Source of the DNA: Alphaproteobacteria bacterium
GTDB taxonomy: Bacteria > Pseudomonadota > Alphaproteobacteria > UBA8366 > GCA-2717185
Assembly: GCA_021774435.1 (NCBI GenBank)
Contig: JAJFJB010000084.1
Span: forward strand, 1-35,719
Length of the DNA: 35,719 nucleotides
Direction: 5' to 3'
Of the stretch, positions 8,128-16,213 are shown piece by piece (within the stretch, counting starts at the first letter, position 1; each line of letters starts with the position of its first letter). The translations under genes and the position numbers were made by a program. The notes under the pieces were generated by a model that searched no databases, was not told the origin of the DNA, and saw only the letters and a program-made list of their open reading frames with translations.

Positions 8128-8988
8128 ATGAAAACGCTATACAAATTTGTAGGGAATCAGGAAGCTGTCTGTGCAATCGCTAACGGCTCGCTTAAGTTCA
8201 CAAAGACAGAAGAGCTCAATGATCCGTCAGAATTGGTACCGCTAATGAATCGTGACGCTGTGCGGGACTCACTCACTGCAATTCGCCAAACCGGATACAC
8301 CGAAAAGCAATTTGAGTGGCTAGGATACCAGGAGGCGATATTGCGTCTTCTCTCGCCGGAAACCCGAATTCTCTCTAGGCCAGCGACGAGGGAGATCGCC
8401 AATCGCACTCTAAAATTGCCAATATATGACAACCTGGAACTTATGGAACAACAAGTCCTCCAGACCATCGATTTGATTAGATCCCGGGTCGGGATTTTAT
8501 CTCTTACTGAGCGTTTCGATTCCCTTCCAATGTGGGCACATTACGGCGCTCAGGCCCAAGGGTACGTCTTACGATTTGAAGGCCTCGACAAAGAGTTTTC
8601 TGGCAATGAGACCGGCAGTCTCGATGCACTCAAGCCAGTTCAGTATGTCAAAGAACTTAAAGGTTTAACCCACGACCCTTCGACACAGGACAATTTGTTT
8701 TTCTGTAAATTTCAGGATTGGAGCTATGAACGAGAGTGGCGAATAGTTAGCGCGCTTTCTGCTTGTCAAAATTACCCCGGCGGAAACATGCATCTACGGA
8801 ATGTTAGTCCAGCATTTATCACAGGTGTTATCTGTGGCTGGAAAAATTCAGAAGTGGAAGTTTCAAAGCTCGCATCCAAACTCCATCCCGTAAACCCGAA
8901 AATTAAGGTTCGCGCCGCTTCTCTTGCTCGCGGTCGTGTTGTTCTGAGCGATGTAACCGATGGCTCATACTTACGAGAAAAACATTAA
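8128..8988 (+). CDS. DUF2971-like protein of unknown function
   Basis: The 286-residue protein begins KTLYKFVGNQEA. It carries the central pattern ILSLTERFDSLPMWAHYGAQAQGYVLRFEG and, later, FCKFQDWSYEREWRIV. These match the DUF2971 pattern as I remember it (an SLSE..d...MWsHY core and a later Y..EwR). It has no signal peptide or membrane span. I chose the ATG at 8128 because the conserved part starts there; residues from the earlier ATG at 8059 look spurious. The gene is visibly AT-richer than its neighbours, stands alone, and converges on the transglutaminase gene, which suggests acquisition by transfer. No function is established from sequence. Confidence 0.7.
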   Translation: MKTLYKFVGNQEAVCAIANGSLKFTKTEELNDPSELVPLMNRDAVRDSLTAIRQTGYTEKQFEWLGYQEAILRLLSPETRILSRPATREIANRTLKLPIYDNLELMEQQVLQTIDLIRSRVGILSLTERFDSLPMWAHYGAQAQGYVLRFEGLDKEFSGNETGSLDALKPVQYVKELKGLTHDPSTQDNLFFCKFQDWSYEREWRIVSALSACQNYPGGNMHLRNVSPAFITGVICGWKNSEVEVSKLASKLHPVNPKIKVRAASLARGRVVLSDVTDGSYLREKH

Positions 8989-9053
8989 AGTTAGAATTTC
9001 AATCATTCATAAACACTATACCCAGATACACGCCCGATTTTCCAACTCCCGTT

Positions 9054-9629
9054 TCATGTAAGGGACGAGTTGTCGGGGAGGTTGGCCGATACCTCTTGCC
9101 ACGTTTTGCCGTTCATCAACACGCTTACGACTTCCTCCAGCGGCCGGCTGAACCGCGTCTCGAAAATGCACTCTCCAAGGTATTTGGATTTGAAGGGCAG
9201 TTGTTCCACTGGCGGTGCAAAACTAGACACCAATCCCTCCCGTTCGCCACGGGCGTCGATGCGAACCCAGCCAAACGGCTTGAGATAGAGTGAATTCAAA
9301 CCATGCAGGATGAAGCCGCCTTGGCTGGTCCGCGTACGTTGATAGATCAACGCGCAAGGGATGCCGTTCGCCCGCAACAGGGCTGCTAAGAGATGACTCT
9401 TGGCAAAACAAAAACCTGTGCCGTGTTGCAAGACGTCGGAGGCGCGACAGGTGATCGGGTTCAGTTGGTAATCCACCGAATGCTTGATCTCGTCCTTAAC
9501 GAACGCGAAACAGGCGTCGGCCAACGCTTCGTCGTCGCGCCCGTGCGCACCGGCTAACGTCGCGGCTTGCGCGGCCACCGAGGGTTCCTGCCAGTCTATA
9601 TAAGGGCTACTTTCTAGAAATTCTTGCAT
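9054..9629 (-). CDS. Transglutaminase-like cysteine protease-fold protein
   Basis: The protein has a complete transglutaminase-superfamily triad: Cys74 in QHGTGFCFAKSHLLAALLR, His109 in FILHGLNSLYLK, and Asp125 in GWVRIDARG. The preceding helix with FVKDEIKHS is also typical. Bacterial members are mostly amidases, peptidases or acyl transfer enzymes rather than cross-linking enzymes. At about 191 residues it is a single domain, with no signal peptide, so probably cytoplasmic. The start is uncertain: an in-frame TTG at 9638 is also open and neither has a clear ribosome binding site. It is divergent from the hydrolase pair and convergent with the DUF2971-like gene. Confidence 0.82.
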   Translation of the reverse strand: MQEFLESSPYIDWQEPSVAAQAATLAGAHGRDDEALADACFAFVKDEIKHSVDYQLNPITCRASDVLQHGTGFCFAKSHLLAALLRANGIPCALIYQRTRTSQGGFILHGLNSLYLKPFGWVRIDARGEREGLVSSFAPPVEQLPFKSKYLGECIFETRFSRPLEEVVSVLMNGKTWQEVSANLPDNSSLT

Positions 9630-9772
9630 AGCGGGCAATGCAATAGCGCAATAACACGTCGCTCTGCAATGGTTTGGTTTGGCGTCTTCGGAGTCTGACT
9701 TTCGCGGTTCCGTTATAGAATTCCCAGCGATTCAGGCTATAAACGGCTTCGACCAGCAGCGGAGGCAGAGCC

Positions 9773-11296
9773 ATGGCGGATATTCAGAACGTGTTGCTCA
9801 TCGTCGTCGATCAGTGGCGCGGCGATACGGTTTCTTATCTTGGCCATCCTTGTATCAAGACGCCGCATCTGGATGCACTGTGCCGCGACGGGGTGACATT
9901 CCGCAATCATTTCACACAAGGCGCACCCTGTGCGCCGGCGCGGGCGTCGCTGCTGACCGGACAATATATGATGACGCACCGGGTGGTGCAGAACGGCATT
10001 CCGATGGATGCGCGGCACAACAACCTGGCTTATGAGTTGCGCCGACTGGGCTATGACCCCGCCCTGGTCGGCTACACGACGACAACGCATGACCCGCGCG
10101 AACTCGCACCCGAAGATCCACGCTTCAGCGCGCTGGGCGATTTGATGCCGGGTTGGAACGCCATCGCCCGGTTCGACCCCGCGCGGCGGCCCTATTATGA
10201 CTGGCTACGGCAGCATGGCGTCGACGTGCCTGCCGACCCGGACGATATCTGGCTACCGGCGGACTCGAGCGCCACATCCTCTTCGCGCATCGCGGCCGAA
10301 TATTCGGACACGAGCTATGCGACCGAACACGGTCTCGCCTATATGCGCGGTATGGAGAGCAAGCCCTGGGCGTTGCATCTCGGCTATTACCGCCCGCACC
10401 CACCCTTCATCGCGCCCGCCCCCTACAACACGGCCTACGATCCAGCCGACGTGCCCGCGCCCATCCGCGCCGACAACGCGGCGATGGAAGGCGAGCAGCA
10501 TCCGATGCTCAATCACTATCTGGGCTTCATCAAACAGCGGAAATTCTTCCAGGACGGCACCGGCCTCGGCCGCGAGATGGACGAAGACGTCGTGCGCAAT
10601 ATGCGCGCCGCCTATTACGGGCTGATCGCCGAAGTCGACGAGCATCTCGGCCGCGTCATCGCCTATCTGAAACAGAGCGGACAATACGACAACACCTTGA
10701 TCGTCTTCACCTCCGACCACGGCGAACAGCTTGGCGACCATCACCTGCTTGGCAAGCTCGGCTATTTCGATGAAAGCTTTCACATCCCCATGGTCGTGCG
10801 CGACCCGCGCGCCGAGGCCGATGGCACACGCGGCGAGGTCGTCGAGGCCTTCACCGAAGCGGTCGACGTGATGCCGACGATCCTCGACGGGCTCGGCAAG
10901 GATGCTCCACGGGAATGTGCCGGCGCCTCCCTGATGCCATTCGTCGCGGGAGAGACACCGGCCGACTGGCGGCAAGAAGTGCATTGGGAATACGACTTCC
11001 GGCCCTACTACGCCGATGCCGGTACCCCACCGCCCTACGGCCTGTCGATCGACCAGTGCGCCCTGTCGGTAATCCGCGACAAGAAATACAAATACGTTCA
11101 TTTCGACGCGCTGCCGCCGCTGTTCTTCGACCTGGAAGCCGATCCGCATCAATTCGAAAACCACGCGGCCGACCCCGGCTATACTGGCCGCGTATTGGAC
11201 TATGCGCAGAAGATGCTGTCCTGGCGCATGCGCCACGCGGAACGCACCCTCACCGGCTATTCCGCCTCACCGGACGGGTTGGTCAAGCTCGCTTAG
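9773..11296 (+). CDS. Phosphonate monoester hydrolase / sulfatase family protein, copy 1
   Basis: This alkaline-phosphatase-superfamily enzyme resembles the phosphonate monoester hydrolases (PehA/PMH) of Rhizobium and Burkholderia, which hydrolyse phosphonate monoesters, phosphodiesters and sulfate esters promiscuously. It has metal Asp13 in VVDQWRGD and the sulfatase signature CAPARASLLTG, with Cys53 as the residue normally oxidised to formylglycine. Other family features follow: VVQNGIP, GYTTTT, HLGYYRPHPPF, the second metal motif FTSDHGEQLGDHHLLGK, and the PMH-like C-terminus with DYAQKMLSWRMRHAERTLT. The 507-residue length fits. GGAGG sits seven bases before the start. No formylglycine-generating enzyme is in the window. 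The physiological substrate is not known. Confidence 0.9.
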   Translation: MADIQNVLLIVVDQWRGDTVSYLGHPCIKTPHLDALCRDGVTFRNHFTQGAPCAPARASLLTGQYMMTHRVVQNGIPMDARHNNLAYELRRLGYDPALVGYTTTTHDPRELAPEDPRFSALGDLMPGWNAIARFDPARRPYYDWLRQHGVDVPADPDDIWLPADSSATSSSRIAAEYSDTSYATEHGLAYMRGMESKPWALHLGYYRPHPPFIAPAPYNTAYDPADVPAPIRADNAAMEGEQHPMLNHYLGFIKQRKFFQDGTGLGREMDEDVVRNMRAAYYGLIAEVDEHLGRVIAYLKQSGQYDNTLIVFTSDHGEQLGDHHLLGKLGYFDESFHIPMVVRDPRAEADGTRGEVVEAFTEAVDVMPTILDGLGKDAPRECAGASLMPFVAGETPADWRQEVHWEYDFRPYYADAGTPPPYGLSIDQCALSVIRDKKYKYVHFDALPPLFFDLEADPHQFENHAADPGYTGRVLDYAQKMLSWRMRHAERTLTGYSASPDGLVKLA

Positions 11297-11402
11297 CGCT
11301 TCCCCTCCGCGGAAAAGGGTTGCCGCGAAATCGTCATGTAGGCGTGATAGCCAATTCAGCGACTCCCCTTATAAAGGGACGCGGCGCGGAGGAGGCTGAG
11401 GC

Positions 11403-12926
11403 ATGGCGGATATCAAAAATGTGTTGTTCATCGTTGTCGACCAGTGGCGGGGCGACACGGTGTCCTTTCTGGGCCACCCGTGCATTCGAACGCCGAACCT
11501 CGACGCGCTGTGCCGCGACGGTGTCACATTCCGAAATCACTATGTGCAGGGCGCACCCTGCGCGCCAGCACGGGCATCGCTGCTGACCGGGCAATATGTG
11601 ATGACCCATCGGGTGGTGCAGAACGGCATCCCGCTGGACGCAAGGCACAACAATTTAGCCTATGAGTTGCAGCGGATCGGCTACGACCCGGCGCTGATCG
11701 GCTACACCACGACGGCACAGGACCCCCGTGAAGTGCCCGAGAACGATCCGCGCTATCGTGTCGCAGGTGGCGTGATGCCTGGGTTTACGCCGATCGCGCG
11801 GCTTGATCCGGCGCGGCGGCCCTATTTCGACTGGCTACGGCAACGCGGCATGGATGTGCCCGTCGAGTCTGATGATATCTTTCTGCCCGCCGACGACAGC
11901 CCCGATTCGCCCTCGCGCGTCGCGGCGGAAAACTCCGATACCAGCTACTCGACCGAGCACGCGCTTGCCTATATGCGCGGCATGGAGACCAAGCCCTGGT
12001 TTCTGCATCTCGGCTATTACCGGCCGCACCCGCCCTTCATTGCGCCGGCACCCTACAACAAAACCTACGATCCCGCCGATGTGCCACCGCCCGTCCGTGC
12101 TGCGAGCCCGGCGGTCGAAGGCAATCAGCATCCCTTGCTCGCGTACTATATGGGATGGGTTCAGCAGAGCAGTTTCTTCCGGAACGGCACGGGTCTCGCC
12201 AGTGAGATGGGGGAGGACGGTGTCCGGCGCACTCGGGCCGCCTATTATGGGCTGATCGCGGAACTCGACGAGCATCTAGGCCGCATCGTCGCCTATCTGA
12301 AGGATAGGGGGCAGTACGACAATACCTTGATCGTATTTACTTCGGACCACGGCGAACAGCTCGGCGACCACCATCTGCTCGGCAAGCTCGGCTATTTCGA
12401 CGAGTCCTATCACATTCCGCTCGTCATCCGGGACCCGCGCGCCAGCGCGAACAACACACGGGGGCAAGTGGTCGAGGCGTTCACCGAAGCGGTCGATGTC
12501 ATGCCTACGATCCTGGACTGGCTTGGTGTGAAGCGCCCGCGTGACTGTTTCGGATATTCAATGCTGCCTTTCATCGAAGGCGATGCGCCCACGGACTGGC
12601 GGCAGGAAGTGCATTGGGAGTTCGATTTCCGTCCCTACTTCCAGAATGCCGGTAAGCCACCGCCGTTAAGATTGGCTCGAGATCAGTGCGGCCTGGCGGT
12701 CATTCGCGACGAGCACTTCAAATATGTTCATTTCGATGCGCTGCCGCCGCTGTTCTTCGACCTGAAACAAGACCCGCATCAGTATGAAAACCGGGCCGAT
12801 GATCCTACCTATACCGGCCGGGTACTCGACTATGCGCAGAAGATGCTTTCCTGGCGCATGCGCCATGCCGAGCGGACCTTGACCGGGTATTCGGCGTCGC
12901 CGGACGGCCTGATCAGAACCGCTTAG
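11403..12926 (+). CDS. Phosphonate monoester hydrolase / sulfatase family protein, copy 2
   Basis: This is a tandem paralogue of the preceding gene. It has the same length (507 residues), aligns without gaps by eye, and keeps the signature CAPARASLLTG (Cys53), the metal motifs VVDQWRGD and TSDHGEQLGDHHLLGK, and the C-terminal oligomerisation segment. Differences cluster in 105-160 and around 225-255, where copy 2 has YMGWVQQSSFFRNG in place of YLGFIKQRKFFQDG; these are plausible substrate or subunit contacts. GGAGG precedes the ATG by seven bases, and the 106-base gap from copy 1 contains no obvious terminator. The pair may be co-transcribed and may form mixed oligomers or divide substrates; that is inference. 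Confidence 0.9.
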   Translation: MADIKNVLFIVVDQWRGDTVSFLGHPCIRTPNLDALCRDGVTFRNHYVQGAPCAPARASLLTGQYVMTHRVVQNGIPLDARHNNLAYELQRIGYDPALIGYTTTAQDPREVPENDPRYRVAGGVMPGFTPIARLDPARRPYFDWLRQRGMDVPVESDDIFLPADDSPDSPSRVAAENSDTSYSTEHALAYMRGMETKPWFLHLGYYRPHPPFIAPAPYNKTYDPADVPPPVRAASPAVEGNQHPLLAYYMGWVQQSSFFRNGTGLASEMGEDGVRRTRAAYYGLIAELDEHLGRIVAYLKDRGQYDNTLIVFTSDHGEQLGDHHLLGKLGYFDESYHIPLVIRDPRASANNTRGQVVEAFTEAVDVMPTILDWLGVKRPRDCFGYSMLPFIEGDAPTDWRQEVHWEFDFRPYFQNAGKPPPLRLARDQCGLAVIRDEHFKYVHFDALPPLFFDLKQDPHQYENRADDPTYTGRVLDYAQKMLSWRMRHAERTLTGYSASPDGLIRTA

Positions 12927-12939
12927 GACATTTCGCCCG

Positions 12940-15552
12940 TTAATGGCGCCTGCGGTGCCACGCCTTGTGAATTTCCTCGACGACAAATAGGGACGACGCC
13001 ACCGCAAGCAGAACCGCCCATTCCTTCAGGCTGATCGGATGCAATTGCAGCGTGTCACCAATTACCGGCGTGTAGATCGCGCCGATATGGACCAGTTGCG
13101 CTACCGGCACGGCCAGAATCAGAAAGGGGTTTGCAAAAAAACGGATTTGGAAAATCGAGCGCGTTTCCGACCGGCTCATGAGGGCGTGGATATTGCCGAA
13201 CAGAACCATCAGCATGAGCGTGAGATTGCGCGCTTCCTCCAGGACTGTCCCGTTGCTCAATAGCGTGTAGTAGACCGCAAACGACAGCCCGCCCATGACG
13301 GTCCCGGATATCAGCACATGCTCGATGATGCGTCGCTCGAAGATCGGCTCTTGCGGCCGCCGCGGTTTCTGTTGCAGTTCTCCGCCCTCTTTGGGTTCAA
13401 ACGCCAGCGCCACATCCTGCAAGCCGTTCGCCACGAGATTCAGCCATAAGAGCTGCACCGCGATCATCGGCATTGGCAGCCCCGCAATCGCGGCGCAGAA
13501 AAACAGCAGCAAGGCTGAAAAGCCGGTCGCAATGAGCAGCGCGATGACCTTGCGGATATTGTTGTAAACGATACGGCCCTGTTCGATACCGTCCACGATG
13601 GATGCGAAATTATCGTCAGTAATGATAAGATCCGCAGCTTCCTTCGCAACGTCGGTGCCACGTTTTCCCATGGCGATGCCAACATTGGCGCGACGCATCG
13701 CCGGCGCGTCGTTTACACCGTCTCCCGTCACCGCGACATAGTCGCCCCCGCGCATGAAGCTATCGACGATCAACTCCTTCTGACGCGGTTCAATACGCGC
13801 GAAAACACGCGCCGGATGAATTAGCGAATCGAGCGCATCAGGACCGTTCGCTTCTGCCTTGCGGATCATCGGCCCGGTGATCGCTGCATCATCTACATCG
13901 CAAAGGCCAAGTTCCTCCGCGATTGCCTTTGCAGTCGCCGGATGATCGCCCGTCACCATCGCCACGCCAATTCCACCGTTTCGACAACGAGCTACGGCGT
14001 CCTTCGCCTCGGCACGCAATGGATCGATCATCGCCACCATGCCAAGAAACGTCATCTCCTTGAGCTCCGGCAACCCACCTAAATCCGATATTTCCCGCGA
14101 CGCGAGTGCGATGACCCGATAGCCCTGCCGTGCAAGCCCCTCGAACTGTTCCGTTATGCGGTCCCGGTCGACCGGCTCCGGGCCTCTCGCCCCCATCATC
14201 CGGGTGCTGGCGCCGAGCATCTTTTCCGGACTTCCCTTGGCATAAAGCAACGGTTTTCCATCGCGAACGTTCAGGCTACCGCTGAATGCGCGTTCGGATT
14301 CGTAGGGGATGAGTTCCAATTGCTGCTGCGCCCGTATTCCACTTACCGAAAGGCCCAGCTTCTTGGCAAAGACCAAAAACGCAATGTCGACAATATCCCC
14401 ATCCGAAACCCATTCGCCACCGGCATAGTCCAGTTGGCTCTCGTTTGCGAGCACGCCTGTCACGCAGAGTTCGCCCAGTCGATTGACATCATCGGCCCCG
14501 ACGATTTCACCGCCCGGTGCAACCCCCTCCCCCGTAACGTCATAAACGGCACCATCGGGCAGCAGGGCGTGCCGGATCGTCAGTTCGTTGACGGTCAGGG
14601 TGCCGGTCTTATCGGAGCAGATAAAGGTACAGGAACCCAACGCCTCGACCGCAATAAGTTTGCGGATGATGACATCGAGCCGCGCCATACGCCGCATACC
14701 GAGCGCAAGCGCTACTGTGAGAGCTGCCGGAAGCCCTTCAGGTATCGTTGACACGGCCAACCCAATGCCCATCAAGATCATGGCGTCGGCGTCGTACCCA
14801 CCGCTTAGTAGCATGACCACAGCCAGCAACAGGATCGCGAGGAATATTCCGAATGCCACCTGATAGGTGAAACGGCGAATTCGGATCATCAGCGGCGGTT
14901 CGGAAATCCGTTCGCGCCCAACATGCCTTGCAATTCGCCCAATTTCGGTCTCTAGCGCCGTCGCCGTCACAACGCCGTCTGCCCGGCCGTGCGTAACGAT
15001 CGTTCCGGCAAAACAGCAATCCGTCCGATCGGCAATCGGCGCGTTTTCTGCCGATATTTCCTGAGCATTTTTACTGACAGCCAGAGACTCTCCCGTCAGC
15101 ATCGACTCGTCGACGGCGAGATTGTAACTATCAATCAGCTTGAGGTCCGCTGGTACCTTGTTGCCTGAAGACAGCAATACCCTGTCACCGGGTACGACAT
15201 CCTCGACATCAATCGATTTTACGTTGCCATCTCGAATTACATGTGCGATCCCCCGGACGATTTCTCGTAGGGCGGCGGCGGATCGCTGTGCCGAATATTC
15301 CTGCACTGTGCCGATGGCCGCATTCAGGACAAGGACGGCCATGATAAAGATGCCACTGGGCAGTTGTCCCAGCAGAAATGACACGATGGCGGCGATGAGC
15401 AGAATGTAGATGAAAGGGCTTAAAAACTGGCGGAGGAAAATGGTCGCCAGACCGGGGATCGGTGGTTCGGGCAATGTGTTTGGTCCATACATTACCAAAC
15501 GCCGCGCCGCTTCCGCGGTGGTTAATCCCAAGTCACCCATCTTGTCCAGCAT
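12940..15552 (-). CDS. P-type cation-transporting ATPase (P2-like), substrate uncertain
   Basis: This is an 870-residue inner-membrane ion pump. It has the TGES actuator loop (153-156), PEGLPAAL in M4 (271-278), the phosphorylation site CSDKTGTLT (Asp314), the ATP-binding KGSPE (439-443), TGDHPATA, and the hinge TGDGVNDAP (609-617). The C-terminal half has the usual six membrane helices. The overall layout is that of Ca2+/Mn2+-type ATPases. However, M6 reads LNLVANGLQD (Asn705, Ala708, Asn709) where SERCA-type pumps have an Asp, and M5 lacks the Asn/Glu pair. Calling it a calcium pump would therefore be unsafe. It converges on the hydrolase pair, and a strong Fnr-type box precedes it. Confidence 0.92.
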   Translation of the reverse strand: MLDKMGDLGLTTAEAARRLVMYGPNTLPEPPIPGLATIFLRQFLSPFIYILLIAAIVSFLLGQLPSGIFIMAVLVLNAAIGTVQEYSAQRSAAALREIVRGIAHVIRDGNVKSIDVEDVVPGDRVLLSSGNKVPADLKLIDSYNLAVDESMLTGESLAVSKNAQEISAENAPIADRTDCCFAGTIVTHGRADGVVTATALETEIGRIARHVGRERISEPPLMIRIRRFTYQVAFGIFLAILLLAVVMLLSGGYDADAMILMGIGLAVSTIPEGLPAALTVALALGMRRMARLDVIIRKLIAVEALGSCTFICSDKTGTLTVNELTIRHALLPDGAVYDVTGEGVAPGGEIVGADDVNRLGELCVTGVLANESQLDYAGGEWVSDGDIVDIAFLVFAKKLGLSVSGIRAQQQLELIPYESERAFSGSLNVRDGKPLLYAKGSPEKMLGASTRMMGARGPEPVDRDRITEQFEGLARQGYRVIALASREISDLGGLPELKEMTFLGMVAMIDPLRAEAKDAVARCRNGGIGVAMVTGDHPATAKAIAEELGLCDVDDAAITGPMIRKAEANGPDALDSLIHPARVFARIEPRQKELIVDSFMRGGDYVAVTGDGVNDAPAMRRANVGIAMGKRGTDVAKEAADLIITDDNFASIVDGIEQGRIVYNNIRKVIALLIATGFSALLLFFCAAIAGLPMPMIAVQLLWLNLVANGLQDVALAFEPKEGGELQQKPRRPQEPIFERRIIEHVLISGTVMGGLSFAVYYTLLSNGTVLEEARNLTLMLMVLFGNIHALMSRSETRSIFQIRFFANPFLILAVPVAQLVHIGAIYTPVIGDTLQLHPISLKEWAVLLAVASSLFVVEEIHKAWHRRRH

Positions 15553-15583
15553 TACACACGTCGCTTTCCACCACCCCTAACTC

Positions 15584-15632
15584 CACCGCCAGATTAGCGC
15601 CCGAACTGCTACGAAAGATTGACAAGGATCAA
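15584..15632 (-). promoter_or_regulatory. Fnr/FixK-type box and promoter of the P-type ATPase gene
   Basis: TTGACAAGGATCAA (15619-15632) matches the Fnr/FixK/Dnr consensus TTGA-N6-TCAA perfectly in both half sites. On the minus strand TAATCT (15596-15591) is a plausible -10, which places the transcription start near 15584. The centre of the box is then at -41.5, the standard position for a class II Crp/Fnr activator. The leader would be about 32 bases. The site strongly suggests induction of the ATPase at low oxygen or under nitrosative conditions; the regulator itself is not in the window. Confidence 0.65.
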
Positions 15633-15640
15633 CGACGACG

Positions 15641-15656
15641 TGACTTTGGAAAGTCA
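15641..15656. repeat. Short dyad TGACTTT-GG-AAAGTCA
   Basis: Perfect 7-base arms flank a 2-base centre. The dyad lies 4 bases past the YaiI stop codon on the minus strand and 8 bases upstream of the Fnr-type box. It may be a second operator for the ATPase promoter or a weak hairpin ending the YaiI transcript. No T-run follows, so the terminator reading is weak. Confidence 0.35.
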
Positions 15657-15660
15657 ATTC

Positions 15661-16122
15661 TTATAGACGACCATTTGCATCCCGTCTGACTGCCTGAACC
15701 GCGGTTTCCAGGGCCTGCAGAAATTGTGAACGGTCGCGCTTTGTGAAGGAAGGATTGTTGCCGCTCACTTCGCCTGTGTCGCGCAGATGCCCCATCAGGT
15801 CGCGCATCGCGAGCGCCGAGCCAATATTGTCCGTCGTAAAGGGTTTGCCCGTCGGGCCTAAAACATGGGCGCCGGCCTTCAAGCAACGGTCGGCTAAGGG
15901 TATATCGGACGTGATCACGATATCTTCGGCTCCTGCCCGCTCTGCAATCCAATCATCGGCCGCATCGAAGCCATCTGAAACGATAACGCGGCGGATCAGC
16001 GGCCCTTCCGCCAAACGCATATAACTGTTGGAGACCATATTCGCCGTAAGCTGATGGCGTTCGGCGACGCGGACGACTTCGTCCTTTACCGGACAGGCGT
16101 CCGCATCGACATAAATTTCCAA
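15661..16122 (-). CDS. yaiI: YaiI/YqxD family protein (UPF0178)
   Basis: This 153-residue cytoplasmic protein of the UPF0178 family has a predicted NYN/PIN-like nuclease fold. The family signature is plain at the N-terminus (IYVDADACPVKDEVVRVA), in the middle (VSDGFDAADDWIAERA, DIVITSDIPLADRCL), and in GPTGKPFTTDNIGSALAMRDLM. Acidic residues in the first and third motifs fit a metal-dependent nuclease-like site. The function is not established. It lies divergent from the YihY/BrkB gene, with its stop about 110 bases upstream of the ATPase start on the same strand. Confidence 0.93.
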   Translation of the reverse strand: MEIYVDADACPVKDEVVRVAERHQLTANMVSNSYMRLAEGPLIRRVIVSDGFDAADDWIAERAGAEDIVITSDIPLADRCLKAGAHVLGPTGKPFTTDNIGSALAMRDLMGHLRDTGEVSGNNPSFTKRDRSQFLQALETAVQAVRRDANGRL

Positions 16123-16213
16123 ACTCTTGTCCTCTCCGAACTGGAACCAAAAATAGATGACAGCAGCCCATTGCCGCTAGAAGATACCAGAAAGCGAACC
16201 ATGAGGTCTTCGC

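Noticed and set aside
10253-11236. A 327-codon open frame on the minus strand inside the first phosphonate monoester hydrolase gene
   Set aside because: It mirrors the codon pattern of the real gene; a shorter version appears in the second copy, and no start signal or domain is seen.
11366-11378. Palindrome CCCTT-ATA-AAGGG before the second hydrolase gene, considered as a terminator
   Set aside because: The stem has only five pairs, and no T-run follows; chance is a sufficient explanation.
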